From contig REAQ01000194.1 in NCBI GenBank assembly GCA_004294195.1, forward strand, positions 1 through 12,994: a stretch of DNA of 12,994 nucleotides. The letters are read 5' to 3'. Numbering within the stretch: position 1 is the first letter of the stretch; every line of letters starts with the position of its first letter. Positions 1 through 7,276 of this stretch are shown here, one piece after another. Origin of the DNA: Sphingobacteriales bacterium (GTDB lineage: Bacteria; Bacteroidota; Bacteroidia; Chitinophagales; Chitinophagaceae). The notes under the pieces are model-generated. The model was not told the origin of the DNA and did no database searches. It worked only from the letters and a program-made list of their open reading frames with translations. The position numbers were made by a program, and so were the translations under genes.

Positions 1-351
1 ATGGCTAAGAAGTTATATGTAGGAAACCTTCCTTTTAGTTGCACCGATGCAGATCTTTCTCAAGCTTTTACTCAGTTTGGGAATGTTGCAAGTGCACGTG
101 TTGTTACCGATCGTGAAACAGGTCGGAGTAAAGGATTTGGTTTCGTAGAAATGTCCAACGATGAAGAAGCTAAGAAAGCTATCGCTGAGTTGGATCAGGC
201 TGAAGTTGATGGCAGAACCATCTCTGTAGCTGAAGCGAAGCCAAGGGAACAGCGTCCTGAAAGGAAATCTTTCGGTGGCGGTGGCGGCGGTAATCGCGGC
301 GGTGGAGGAGGTTACGGCGGCGGCGGTAACAAATTCAACAAACGCTATTAA
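1..351 (+). CDS. RRM-domain RNA-binding protein with Gly-rich tail
   Basis: Small (116 aa) single-RRM protein. RNP2 (LYVGNL) is at residues 5-10 and RNP1 (KGFGFVEM) at residues 44-51, each with the aromatic residues that stack on RNA bases. A low-complexity tail rich in Gly with a few Arg and Asn follows (about residues 92-109), ending in NKFNKRY. This layout is typical of the RRM proteins of Bacteroidota and Cyanobacteria, which bind single-stranded RNA and act as post-transcriptional regulators or cold-shock-type chaperones; some Bacteroides members affect glycan-use genes. The ATG is the first base of the window, so promoter and RBS cannot be seen. The start is nonetheless convincing because MAKKLYVGNL is the usual N-terminus of the family. 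A strong terminator follows 1 base after the stop, so it is probably a monocistronic gene or the last of an operon. RNA targets cannot be told from the sequence. Confidence 0.93.
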   Translation: MAKKLYVGNLPFSCTDADLSQAFTQFGNVASARVVTDRETGRSKGFGFVEMSNDEEAKKAIAELDQAEVDGRTISVAEAKPREQRPERKSFGGGGGGNRGGGGGYGGGGNKFNKRY

Positions 352-352
352 T

Positions 353-380
353 AAAAAGGCCCCTTGATGGGGCCTTTTTT
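353..380 (+). terminator. Rho-independent terminator of the RRM gene
   Basis: Perfect 11-bp stem (AAAAAGGCCCC, 353-363; GGGGCCTTTTT, 369-379) with a 5-nt loop (TTGAT) and a run of six T. It begins just after the stop codon of the RRM gene. The A-run and T-run make it look bidirectional, but no minus-strand gene ends here. Confidence 0.9.
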
Positions 381-385
381 AATGG

Positions 386-549
386 GGCAATTTGGCAATG
401 CGGCAGTGCGGAAATGTAGGAAGCGCGGCCGTGCGTTGCCGGCCTGCGCAGAACCACCCAGAGTGACTGCCGGCGCGCCGCTACGCAAAGCGCGCCTTCC
501 CTCATTGCCGCATTCCCTCATTGTCAAATTGCCACATTGCAATATTGCC
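386..549. repeat. Inverted-repeat element made of 8-bp words
   Basis: The left arm (386-425) is a row of octamers: ggcaattt, ggcaatgc, ggcagtgc, ggaaatgt, then aggaagcg. The right arm (about 494-549) is a row of six octamers in the opposite orientation (tcattgcc at 502, gcattccc, tcattgtc, aaattgcc, acattgca, atattgcc). Reverse-complemented, the right arm matches the left unit by unit, and the match continues inward through GGAA-GCGCG...TGCG on both sides, leaving a GC-rich centre near 433-481. The whole could fold as one long imperfect hairpin. The ORFs read through it on both strands are repeat shadows. It resembles a REP/MITE-type element or an STRR array pair. It fills the gap between the RRM terminator and the MFS gene, and its last word nearly touches the putative MFS promoter. 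Confidence 0.75.
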
Positions 550-553
550 TCCT

Positions 554-561
554 TATCTTTA
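554..561 (+). promoter_or_regulatory. Putative -7 box of the MFS gene
   Basis: TATCTTTA matches the Bacteroidota -7 consensus TAnnTTTG at all but the last base and ends 4 bp before the ATG at 566. A transcript from it would have almost no leader. TTG trimers upstream (for example at 530) fall in the repeat element, so a -33 box cannot be judged with confidence. Confidence 0.35.
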
Positions 562-565
562 TGCA

Positions 566-1780
566 ATGAAAGGTTCCAAGCCCGCACTCGGCTTCATCTT
601 TGTTACCATTCTTATTGATGTTATCGGATTCGGGATCATCATTCCCGTTGTTCCCAAGCTCATCAACTCCTTAGTAGGTGGAACCATGAGTAATGCAGCT
701 ACCTATGGTGGATGGCTGATTTTTGCGTTCGCCATTATGCAGTTCTTTTTCTCACCCATCCTTGGCAACCTGAGTGATCAGTACGGTAGGCGACCTATTC
801 TCTTGATTTCATTATTTGGATTCGGACTGGATTATCTTTTCACGGCATATGCACCCAGCATCGGATGGTTGTTTGTAGGCCGGATCATCGCGGGCATTTC
901 AGGAGCAAGCTTAACAACTGCCACAGCTTACATTGCTGACATCAGCACACCGGGAAATCGTGCGCAGAATTTCGGGATGATCGGCGCTGCCTTTGGGCTT
1001 GGATTTATCATTGGCCCTGCAGTAGGTGGACTGTTGGCCAATTTTGGTGTAAAGGCACCGTTTATTGCTGCCGCCATCCTCACTTTTATTAATTGGCTAT
1101 ATGGATATTTTGTGCTGCCTGAATCGCTGGCGCCAGAAAACAGGCGGAAGTTTGATTGGAAACAGGCAAATCCCATTGGCTCCTTAAAACATTTAGGCAA
1201 GTACCCCGCAGTGTCTGGGCTGGTAGCGTCTTTCTTTCTCCTGTATGTTGCTGCGCACGCCGTGCAAAGCACATGGAGTTTCTACAACTTTGAAAAGTTC
1301 AAATGGACCGAAGCCCAAGTGGGTATTTCACTCGCCGTGGTGGGTGTAATGGTGGCTGTTGTTCAAGGTGTCCTCATCCGGAAAATTATTCCGGCATTGG
1401 GACAAACCAAAAGCGTGCTGATAGGTCTTTTATTCTATAGCGTTGGAATGATCTTATTCGCTTTCGCAAGCCAGGGATGGATGATGTATGCATTCACTGT
1501 GGTTTATTGCCTTGGTGGTATTGCGGGGCCGGCATTGCAAGGATATATATCCGGCCATATTCCCGCCAATGAACAAGGAAGCTTGCAAGGTGCACTAACG
1601 AGTCTGATTAGCGTAACATCTATCATTGGGCCATTGATCATGGCAAATCTGTTCGCATGGTTCACCAAACCGGGCCATGTTTATTTTCCAGGTGTGCCTT
1701 TCATTACCGGAGCGGTGTTACTTGCAGTAAGCGCTTTGCTCGCGTACCGGACCATGAACAAAGAACACGCATTAAGCTAA
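566..1780 (+). CDS. MFS transporter, TCR/Tet (TetA-like) family
   Basis: Inner-membrane proton-driven antiporter of about 404 aa with 12 predicted hydrophobic segments, the usual length of the family. TM1 carries the [13 protein letters not shown] signature of TetA-like drug:H+ antiporters. Motif A ([11 protein letters not shown]) is at residues 67-77 between TM2 and TM3, [11 protein letters not shown] at 105-115, and a Gly-rich motif-C-like stretch ([16 protein letters not shown]) at 140-155. I chose the ATG at 566 because the 15 codons before it (from 521) are encoded by the octamer repeat and are not membrane-like, while [10 protein letters not shown] leads straight into TM1. The substrate is unknown: most chromosomal members in Bacteroidota are annotated as tetracycline-resistance-like without proven drug export. 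The next gene starts 11 bp after its stop, so the two are probably co-transcribed. Confidence 0.9.
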   Translation: MKGSKPALGFIFVTILIDVIGFGIIIPVVPKLINSLVGGTMSNAATYGGWLIFAFAIMQFFFSPILGNLSDQYGRRPILLISLFGFGLDYLFTAYAPSIGWLFVGRIIAGISGASLTTATAYIADISTPGNRAQNFGMIGAAFGLGFIIGPAVGGLLANFGVKAPFIAAAILTFINWLYGYFVLPESLAPENRRKFDWKQANPIGSLKHLGKYPAVSGLVASFFLLYVAAHAVQSTWSFYNFEKFKWTEAQVGISLAVVGVMVAVVQGVLIRKIIPALGQTKSVLIGLLFYSVGMILFAFASQGWMMYAFTVVYCLGGIAGPALQGYISGHIPANEQGSLQGALTSLISVTSIIGPLIMANLFAWFTKPGHVYFPGVPFITGAVLLAVSALLAYRTMNKEHALS

Positions 1781-1791
1781 ATCAAATTAAT

Positions 1792-2136
1792 ATGGGGAAG
1801 CTGGTTGAAGAGTTCAACGACTATCGCGAGAAAATGAACGAGGTAATTCTGGGTAAAAATAACCTTGTTATGAAAAGACTCTGGAACCTCGATACCAACA
1901 CCTACGATGACGGCGCGCTAGACAAGAAAACAAAGGAGATGCTGGGCCTCGTGGCATCGATGGTGCTTCGGTGTGATGATTGCATCAAATACCACCTCGG
2001 CAAATGTCATGAACTGGGTGTTGACACTGCACAGATGTATGAGATCTTTGCAGTAGCCAATATTGTAGGTGGAACCATCGTCATCCCGCATACGCGCAGG
2101 GCCGCGGAGTATTGGGAAGAGCTGGTTGGTGCGTAA
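1792..2136 (+). CDS. Carboxymuconolactone decarboxylase (CMD/AhpD-like) family protein
   Basis: 114-aa all-helical protein of the CMD/AhpD-like fold. The redox motif is LRCDDCIKYH: CxxC at residues 61-64 and His68, the arrangement that in AhpD-type members reduces hydroperoxides through a thiol pair. A further Cys72 lies one turn on. True decarboxylases of the family lack this CxxC, so a thiol peroxidase/reductase-like role fits better than carboxymuconolactone decarboxylation. The start at 1792 gives MGKLVEEFND, a normal family N-terminus; upstream in-frame codons overlap the MFS gene and are rejected. It sits 11 bp after the MFS gene and 26 bp before the glycosidase, so an operon is likely. 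Partner and substrate are not known. Confidence 0.87.
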   Translation: MGKLVEEFNDYREKMNEVILGKNNLVMKRLWNLDTNTYDDGALDKKTKEMLGLVASMVLRCDDCIKYHLGKCHELGVDTAQMYEIFAVANIVGGTIVIPHTRRAAEYWEELVGA

Positions 2137-2162
2137 GTGGAAGCGTATAAAAAATTCAAGAG

Positions 2163-3896
2163 ATGAAAAAGATTGCTTGCTACTTGGTTTGCTTGATCAT
2201 CTTTAGTGCTACAGTTATGGCACAGCAGAAGACTTATTGTAATCCGATGAACCTGGATTACGGATTTACGCCCATCCCGAATTTTTCTGAATGGGGAAGG
2301 CATCGGGCAACAGCTGATCCGGTAATCGTGAATTTCAAGGATACCTACTATTTGTTTTCTACCAACCAGTGGGGGTATTGGTGGAGCGAGGATCTTAATC
2401 ATTGGAACTTTGTATCCCGTAAATTCCTGAAGCCCTGGCATAAGGTGTACGATGAGCTTTGCGCACCAGCGGTGTGGGCCATGGGCGATACTTTGTTTGT
2501 CATCGGCTCTACGTATGCCAAGAATTTTCCCATCTGGATGAGTACCAATCCCAGGAAAGATGAATGGAAAGAAGCGATCGATTCTTTTGAAGTGGGTGCA
2601 TGGGATCCGGCGTTCTTTCTGGATGATGATAACAGGCTTTATTGTTATCATGGCAGTAGCAATACTTTCCCTTTGTATGTGCAGGAAGTGGATCGGAAAA
2701 CATTTAAACCGATTGGCGAGCGAAGGAATTTGTTCGGTTTAAACTTTGATCGCTATGGCTGGCAGCGTTTTGGCGAATACTATGATAATGTGCCGCTCGA
2801 TGGATTTATTGAAGGTGCATGGATGGATAAACACAACGGCAAATACTACTTACAGTATGGAACGCCGGGTTCTGAGATGAGTGGATATGCCGATGGGGTA
2901 AGCGTAAGCGATAGTCCTTTCGGACCATTTACGGTGCAGTCGTTCAATCCCTTTGCGTTCAAGCCCGGTGGATTCTCCCGTGGTGCCGGCCATGGTGCAA
3001 GCTTCAAAGACAAATGGGGTAATTGGTGGCATGTGAGTTCGGTGATCATGAATGTGAAAAACAGTTTTGAACGCAGGCTGGGATTATGGCCAACCTCGTT
3101 TGATAAAGATGGGATCATGCATACCAATACGGTATTTGGCGACTACCCGCATTACCTTCCTACTGGTGTGGCTGACCATGAGAAATCCCGCTTCACCGGA
3201 TGGATGCTGCTGAATTACAACAAGCCCGTACAGGTCTCCAGCACTTATGGAGGGTTAGGTGCAAACAATGCTGTTGATGAAAGCATGAAGACCTACTGGT
3301 GTGCAGCAACGGCCAACAAAGGGGAGTGGATCATTTCAGACCTTGGAGCAGTATCAACTGTGAATGCCGTGCAGGTAAACTATGCGGACCAGGATGCTAC
3401 TATCCTCGGGAAGGACAACGCCATCTATCACCAATACAAGCTTTGGTATTCAACGGATGGGAAAAAGTGGACGATGCTGGTGGATAAATCCGCAAACAAG
3501 ACCGATGTGCCGCATGATTACAATGAACTCAAAACACCCGTTGAAGCGCGATACATAAAACTGGAGAACGTTCATATGGCCGCGGGGAAATTTGCGATCA
3601 GCGGACTCAGGGTTTTTGGCCTAGGGCATGGGGCAAAGCCTGAGCCGGTGAAAGAGTTCATTACCTGGGTGGCTGATAAAGACAAAAGGAATGCATGGAT
3701 CCGATGGAGCCCTGTGGCCAATGCCTACGCTTACAATATTTACTTCGGTACTGCACCGGATAAGCTCTACGGCTGTGTGATGGTACATAACGCCAATGAA
3801 TATTATTTCAAGGCGATGGATAAGGAGCAGAAATACTATTTCGCCATCGAGGCCATTAATGAGAATGGAACTTCTGCATTAACCTACTCAAAATAG
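2163..3896 (+). CDS. Secreted GH43-type glycoside hydrolase with discoidin-like and FN3-like modules
   Basis: 577 aa. Residues 1-20 are a Sec signal peptide (MKK, hydrophobic core, cleavage after VMA before QQ). Residues about 45-330 form a five-bladed beta-propeller of the GH43 type (clan GH-F). Candidate catalytic residues are Asp52 in ATADPV (base), Asp148 in WDPAFF (pKa modulator) and Glu217 in IEGAW (acid). Residues about 350-487 look like an F5/8 type C (discoidin/CBM32-like) carbohydrate-binding module: NNAVDES, WIISDLG, YIKLENV. Residues about 495-577 look like an FN3 domain (WIRWSPVANAYAYNIYFGT). Members cleave arabinan, xylan or galactan side chains; the exact substrate cannot be set from sequence. 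The protein should be exported to the periplasm or surface; no T9SS C-terminal domain or lipobox Cys is visible. No SusC/SusD pair is in the window, so this is not a clear PUL. Confidence 0.87.
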   Translation: MKKIACYLVCLIIFSATVMAQQKTYCNPMNLDYGFTPIPNFSEWGRHRATADPVIVNFKDTYYLFSTNQWGYWWSEDLNHWNFVSRKFLKPWHKVYDELCAPAVWAMGDTLFVIGSTYAKNFPIWMSTNPRKDEWKEAIDSFEVGAWDPAFFLDDDNRLYCYHGSSNTFPLYVQEVDRKTFKPIGERRNLFGLNFDRYGWQRFGEYYDNVPLDGFIEGAWMDKHNGKYYLQYGTPGSEMSGYADGVSVSDSPFGPFTVQSFNPFAFKPGGFSRGAGHGASFKDKWGNWWHVSSVIMNVKNSFERRLGLWPTSFDKDGIMHTNTVFGDYPHYLPTGVADHEKSRFTGWMLLNYNKPVQVSSTYGGLGANNAVDESMKTYWCAATANKGEWIISDLGAVSTVNAVQVNYADQDATILGKDNAIYHQYKLWYSTDGKKWTMLVDKSANKTDVPHDYNELKTPVEARYIKLENVHMAAGKFAISGLRVFGLGHGAKPEPVKEFITWVADKDKRNAWIRWSPVANAYAYNIYFGTAPDKLYGCVMVHNANEYYFKAMDKEQKYYFAIEAINENGTSALTYSK

Positions 3897-3901
3897 GAGC
3901 G

Positions 3902-4513
3902 TTACAATAATTCAAGGAGGCCCTTTCCTTGCCTGGTGATCACTGGCTCGTTGGTTGTTAGGTCTACAATGGTAGAGTATTCCGTGCCGCCTATGCCCGC
4001 GTCTATCACGATATCTACCTGGTTACCAAAGCGTTCATAAATCATCTCCGGATCTGTATATTCTTCAACCATATCTCCGGGCAGTGAAGAACTGAGGATG
4101 GGATGCCCCAGGGTTTTAGTGATGGCAAGGGTTATAACGTGGTCGGGTACCCGAAGACCGATGGTATCTTTTTTGCTCTTCAGCATTTTTGGAACCTGTT
4201 TACTGGCAGCCAGGATGAATGTAAATGGGCCAGGGATGTGGCTTTTAAGGAAGCGGAAGGTAGGCGTGGTGATGGACTTTGCATATTGGGAAAGATCGCT
4301 CAGATCATTACAAACGAAAGATAAATTTGCCTTAGCCGGATCAATCTGTTTGATCTTGCAGATTTTTTCAATGGCCTTCGGATGAAAAATGTCACAGCCA
4401 AAACCATATACTGTATCGGTAGGATAGATGATGACACCACCCTCTGCAAGGCAGGTAGCTACCGTATTGATGTGTCTTTGTTGCGGATTCAGTGGATGGA
4501 TCTCTAAAAGCAT
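3902..4513 (-). CDS. Sua5/YciO/YrdC family protein, YciO-like (L-threonylcarbamoyladenylate synthase family)
   Basis: 203-aa single YrdC-like domain. Key stretches are YPTDTVYGFGCD (30-41), PGPFTFIL (94-101), GLRVPDH (119-125) and PILSSSLP (138-145). TsaC/Sua5 members make threonylcarbamoyl-AMP from Thr, bicarbonate and ATP for the t6A37 modification of ANN-decoding tRNAs. From memory, the N-terminus (IHPLNPQQRHIN) and overall length resemble E. coli YciO more than TsaC, and the KxR-type triphosphate motif of TsaC is not clean (KIKQIDPAKAN, 53-63). It may therefore be the YciO-type paralogue. It has no C-terminal Sua5 domain. It converges on the glycosidase gene with only 5 bp between the stops. 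A 6-bp hairpin lies inside its last codons (3913-3931); no clear terminator is seen. Confidence 0.87.
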   Translation of the reverse strand: MLLEIHPLNPQQRHINTVATCLAEGGVIIYPTDTVYGFGCDIFHPKAIEKICKIKQIDPAKANLSFVCNDLSDLSQYAKSITTPTFRFLKSHIPGPFTFILAASKQVPKMLKSKKDTIGLRVPDHVITLAITKTLGHPILSSSLPGDMVEEYTDPEMIYERFGNQVDIVIDAGIGGTEYSTIVDLTTNEPVITRQGKGLLELL

Positions 4514-4824
4514 AAAATATTTTTTTTGCGTGTTCCGGTTTGCTTCTCCCTGATTCTCACATTATTAGTGAAGATATCAGTGTTTACAGGTGTTTCAGGC
4601 GTTGATTATTTTTTCAAATTACTTGAATATATCGTTTCTCCATACTATTTTTATATCCTACGGAAAACGATACAGGTGTTCTACCCAAACTTTTCCTCAT
4701 CCGTTTCGCCTCTTATCCAATGTTCACCGATCACCGCTCGATCCAATCCTGAACAGATTTATCACAACGTCTTTTTTATTCCATACGGAAACACCATTTA
4801 AGTGTTGATTTAATTCAGCGCAAC

Positions 4825-4832
4825 CAAAACTA
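4825..4832 (-). promoter_or_regulatory. Putative -7 box facing the YciO-like gene
   Basis: Read on the minus strand this is TAGTTTTG, an exact match to TAnnTTTG. It would drive transcription toward the YciO-like gene with a leader of roughly 300 nt, or a small non-coding RNA. No TTG is seen at the usual 17-23 bp upstream spacing, so the call is weak. Confidence 0.3.
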
Positions 4833-4877
4833 ATTGCACTGCAAAAACGATCTTTTTGTGGTTTCAGAGGTAAGCAC

Positions 4878-4903
4878 AGGCCTGCGATTTCCATCGTGGG
4901 CCT
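4878..4903 (-). other. Hairpin after the T9SS cargo gene
   Basis: Symmetric stem-loop: AGGCC, a 2-nt mismatch, CGAT, a 4-nt loop, ATCG, a 2-nt mismatch, GGCCT. It lies about 35 bp past the stop of the minus-strand T9SS gene and may end or stabilise its mRNA. On the minus strand no T-tract follows, so it is not a standard terminator. Confidence 0.35.
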
Positions 4904-4911
4904 TTATGTTA

Positions 4912-4939
4912 GGCATTGGGCATTGGGCACTGGGCATTA
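4912..4939. repeat. 7-bp tandem array (GGCATTG, 4 units)
   Basis: Units on the plus strand are ggcattg, ggcattg, ggcactg, ggcatta. The last unit holds the stop codon (TAA on the minus strand, 4937-4939) of the T9SS cargo gene. The first 15 bp of this tract (4911-4925) recur as an exact inverted copy at 7262-7276 on the other side of that gene. Confidence 0.8.
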
Positions 4940-7237
4940 CCTTATGAGCATAACCGTGCCGCTGATGTTTTTGCTGGCGCACTTTCCTTCTCCTTTGATG
5001 CGGATCAGATAGTTGTAACTGCCGGTGGGTGAGGGTCTGCCTTGTGTGGTGCCGTCCCAACCTGTTTGTGGATTGGTAGATGCAAATACTTTGCTGCCAA
5101 ATCGATTCACGATCTGCACTTCATGCGCACCGGGAATCCCAATATTCGCAAGGGGTTTGAAGGTATCGTTCAGCCCGTCTCCATTAGGCGTGAACGCATT
5201 CGGTATAAAAATGTCTTTTGTCGGATCCAGATAGCGCACCCGGACGCTCGCTGTGTCTGTGCAACCATTTGCGTCTGTTACGCGAACAGTATAACGGTCA
5301 TGTATACCCGGTGTTACAAGGGGTGTGGGTGAGGTGCAGTCTGACAAACCCGTGCAAGGCAACCATTGGTATGTTTTACCGCCATCGGCCTTCAAACTCA
5401 CGGGTTCTTTGCTGCAGGTGACCATATCGGCTCCGGTGACGGCGATTTTCAACTTCGTGGATTGGACCTTGACCTGTTGCACTTTCGCACTCGTGCGTCC
5501 GTCCGGATCAGCGATGGTTAAGCTCACGGTATAATCGCCAGGCTTATCATAAGTATGAATAGGTTCCAGTGTTGTACTGGTTTGCCCATCACCAAAATTC
5601 CAAAGCAGGATATTGACATTGGTCCGGTTAACGATGGATGTATTCTTGAATAAAATCTCTGCGGGCTTACAATTGATGGAAGCGTGTTCAAAGTTTGCCA
5701 CCAGGAGAATTCCCAGATCAATAGGCTGACCGGGCGTGGTGATGAAGTCGCCATTTGTCCACCCACTGGTTCCCGCTGCACAAATACTTCTCACGCGCCA
5801 TTGATATGCGGTGAGCGGCTGCAGAGAATCAATGTAGATCCTGCTTTCATTCAACTGTGCAAGATTTGCGCGGATCCAGGTGGTTGAAGTAGTCAGTTTA
5901 TATTCCACTTCAAAAAACTGCGCTTCGGCACCGGCGTTCCATTGTAGTGCGGCCCGGTTTCCAGAGAGATCAAAGGGCAACAAACCTTCGGGTGCTCTGC
6001 AAGGTGATACGCCTGTGGTTGCAAATATTGATGACACCCAATTACTGGGACCGAGGTTGCAGGCAGTTTGTATTCGCCAATCATAGTTGGTACCGGGATT
6101 TAATCCGGTAATGGTATATGCGCGATCAGTGATTTCCGCAGCTGCATCCGTCCAATTATCTGTGCCCGCTTCTGCATATTGTATGTTAACGCCTATGCCT
6201 GTGGGCAACACTTCCCAGGTCAATGCGGCTGATGTTTCGGTGGTGTTGGCCGCCTGAAGATTAAAGGGTGCATCACAATTGGTGTTACCTCTTAACAGAT
6301 AGGTTGCGTTTTTCCAGCCACTTGAATCAGCAGTTCCGCAAGCAGATCTGATCCTTACTTCGTAGGTATTATTGACCTGCAGATTGTTGATGGTTGCAGT
6401 AGTATTATTTGTTTGAAATCCCGGAAGCCAATTGTTGCTGCCCACCACACGATATTCGCTGATCACGTTATTGCTGTTGGAAGCAACAGTCCAATTCAAT
6501 TGCATGCTGGTTTCGGAAGTACCATTGATGGATATATTTCCAGGTGCGGGACAAAACGGATTGATGGTGCAGGTATTGCTAAGCGCGCGCATTTCTTCTT
6601 CGGTGATGGCTCGGTTGTAAATTCTGAAATCGTCTATCCATCCTTTGAAGGTCTGCTGTTGGTCTGCATAACTTGCGCCGATGAATAGCGGAATATCCGC
6701 CTGACAAAAGGAGAGTTTATCAAAGCTGGTAAAGCTCTGCCCGGTGAGGATGCCATTGGTATAGATTGATAACTGCACGCCATCAAATATGATAACAATG
6801 GATGTCCATATTTGTGTGGGCATAGGTGTTGGGTCCGATATCCAATTGGTATAAATATGACAGAGTGGTGGTGTCACCATGCTGAACAGGGGCTGTTTGC
6901 TTGCGTTGAGCTCCAATGTGTAACCATATTTGGGATCTTCGCCGGGAACGGCTTTCGCCCTGCTGAATATGGGTTGTGTAACATTGGTTTCTGTTTTCAC
7001 CCAGAGCGAGAGTGTCAGTTTTTCCGTACCGTTTAAAGCGATAGATGCGGGGATCTCCAGCATGCTGTTGTTGCCATTGAAATAGGCGGCTTGTGAAGCC
7101 AGGCCGCTGCAGTTATTCCCGAAGCTGATGTTTCTTATGATGGGTTGGTGCGCATTGCCGGATACGTCTGTGGTACTCCCATCCATCGGCAAATGCAATA
7201 CAAGGCCGTTGTTCAGGCTACCCTGACCAAGCTGCAT
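4937..7237 (-). CDS. LamG/FN3/PKD multidomain T9SS cargo protein without signal peptide
   Basis: 766 aa. Domains in order: LamG/concanavalin-like (about 10-215; GWIDDFRIYNRA at 199-210), three FN3 repeats (about 230-315, 322-408, 413-502), PKD (about 512-592; WNFGDG at 546-551), an Ig-like stretch (about 595-668; VTDANGCTDTA), and a C-terminal gliding-motility-associated domain (about 675-764; FIPNAFTPNGDGLND, NRFGSKVF, GWDG). That last domain is the type B sorting signal that directs proteins through T9SS to the cell surface or medium. Such proteins need a Sec signal peptide, but this ORF begins MQLGQGSLNNGLVLHLPMDG. An in-frame TGA lies two codons upstream, and the upstream gene ends only 39 bp away, so the N-terminus cannot be extended. 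LGQ could be the end of a lost signal peptide. The gene is therefore probably 5'-truncated or rearranged. Likely role if intact: surface adhesion or glycan binding. Confidence 0.82.
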   Translation of the reverse strand: MQLGQGSLNNGLVLHLPMDGSTTDVSGNAHQPIIRNISFGNNCSGLASQAAYFNGNNSMLEIPASIALNGTEKLTLSLWVKTETNVTQPIFSRAKAVPGEDPKYGYTLELNASKQPLFSMVTPPLCHIYTNWISDPTPMPTQIWTSIVIIFDGVQLSIYTNGILTGQSFTSFDKLSFCQADIPLFIGASYADQQQTFKGWIDDFRIYNRAITEEEMRALSNTCTINPFCPAPGNISINGTSETSMQLNWTVASNSNNVISEYRVVGSNNWLPGFQTNNTTATINNLQVNNTYEVRIRSACGTADSSGWKNATYLLRGNTNCDAPFNLQAANTTETSAALTWEVLPTGIGVNIQYAEAGTDNWTDAAAEITDRAYTITGLNPGTNYDWRIQTACNLGPSNWVSSIFATTGVSPCRAPEGLLPFDLSGNRAALQWNAGAEAQFFEVEYKLTTSTTWIRANLAQLNESRIYIDSLQPLTAYQWRVRSICAAGTSGWTNGDFITTPGQPIDLGILLVANFEHASINCKPAEILFKNTSIVNRTNVNILLWNFGDGQTSTTLEPIHTYDKPGDYTVSLTIADPDGRTSAKVQQVKVQSTKLKIAVTGADMVTCSKEPVSLKADGGKTYQWLPCTGLSDCTSPTPLVTPGIHDRYTVRVTDANGCTDTASVRVRYLDPTKDIFIPNAFTPNGDGLNDTFKPLANIGIPGAHEVQIVNRFGSKVFASTNPQTGWDGTTQGRPSPTGSYNYLIRIKGEGKCASKNISGTVMLIR

Positions 7238-7261
7238 GCTTCATGAGGAATGAATGAAACG

Positions 7262-7276
7262 CAATGCCCAATGCCT
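7262..7276. repeat. Inverted copy of the GGCATTG word (2 units)
   Basis: Two units (caatgcc, caatgcc) plus one base, exactly the reverse complement of 4911-4925. It touches the stop codon of the ferredoxin oxidoreductase beta gene (7277-7279) and lies 24 bp upstream of the first ATG of the T9SS cargo gene. Confidence 0.75.

Larger units (their letters stand above)
4514..4910. other. AT-rich intergenic region without a convincing gene
   Basis: About 400 bp between the YciO-like gene and the next array. Two overlapping plus-strand ORFs (4526-4801 and 4590-4808) are rejected: no RBS, composition driven by A+T, no recognisable domain. What can be seen is an 8-bp inverted repeat TATCGTTT (4630-4637) / AAACGATA (4665-4672), two copies of acaggtgtt (near 4586 and 4672), a minus-strand -7-like box at 4825-4832 and a hairpin at 4878-4903. 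It most likely holds the promoter and leader of the YciO-like gene and the 3' end of the T9SS cargo transcript. Confidence 0.5.

Noticed and set aside
348..618. ORFs on both strands across the octamer element (348-587 minus, 364-618 plus)
   Set aside because: They are read through the terminator and repeat words; no RBS, no domain, and they run into the MFS start.
566..3896. Polysaccharide utilisation locus
   Set aside because: There is a GH43-type enzyme, but no SusC/SusD pair, no regulator and no other glycosidase; the MFS is of the drug-exporter type, not a sugar transporter.
3913..3931. Hairpin CAAGGA/TCCTTG as terminator between the convergent glycosidase and YciO-like genes
   Set aside because: Only 6 bp, no T-tract on either strand, and it lies inside the coding end of the YciO-like gene.
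4526..4808. Possible small secreted or membrane protein on the plus strand (91 aa, hydrophobic N-terminus)
   Set aside because: The N-terminus looks somewhat like a signal peptide, but there is no RBS, the composition follows the high A+T content, and a second overlapping frame is equally open. I also considered it as a lost signal peptide for the T9SS gene after inversion, but its frame ends at 4801 and the in-frame TGA before the T9SS ATG would block fusion.
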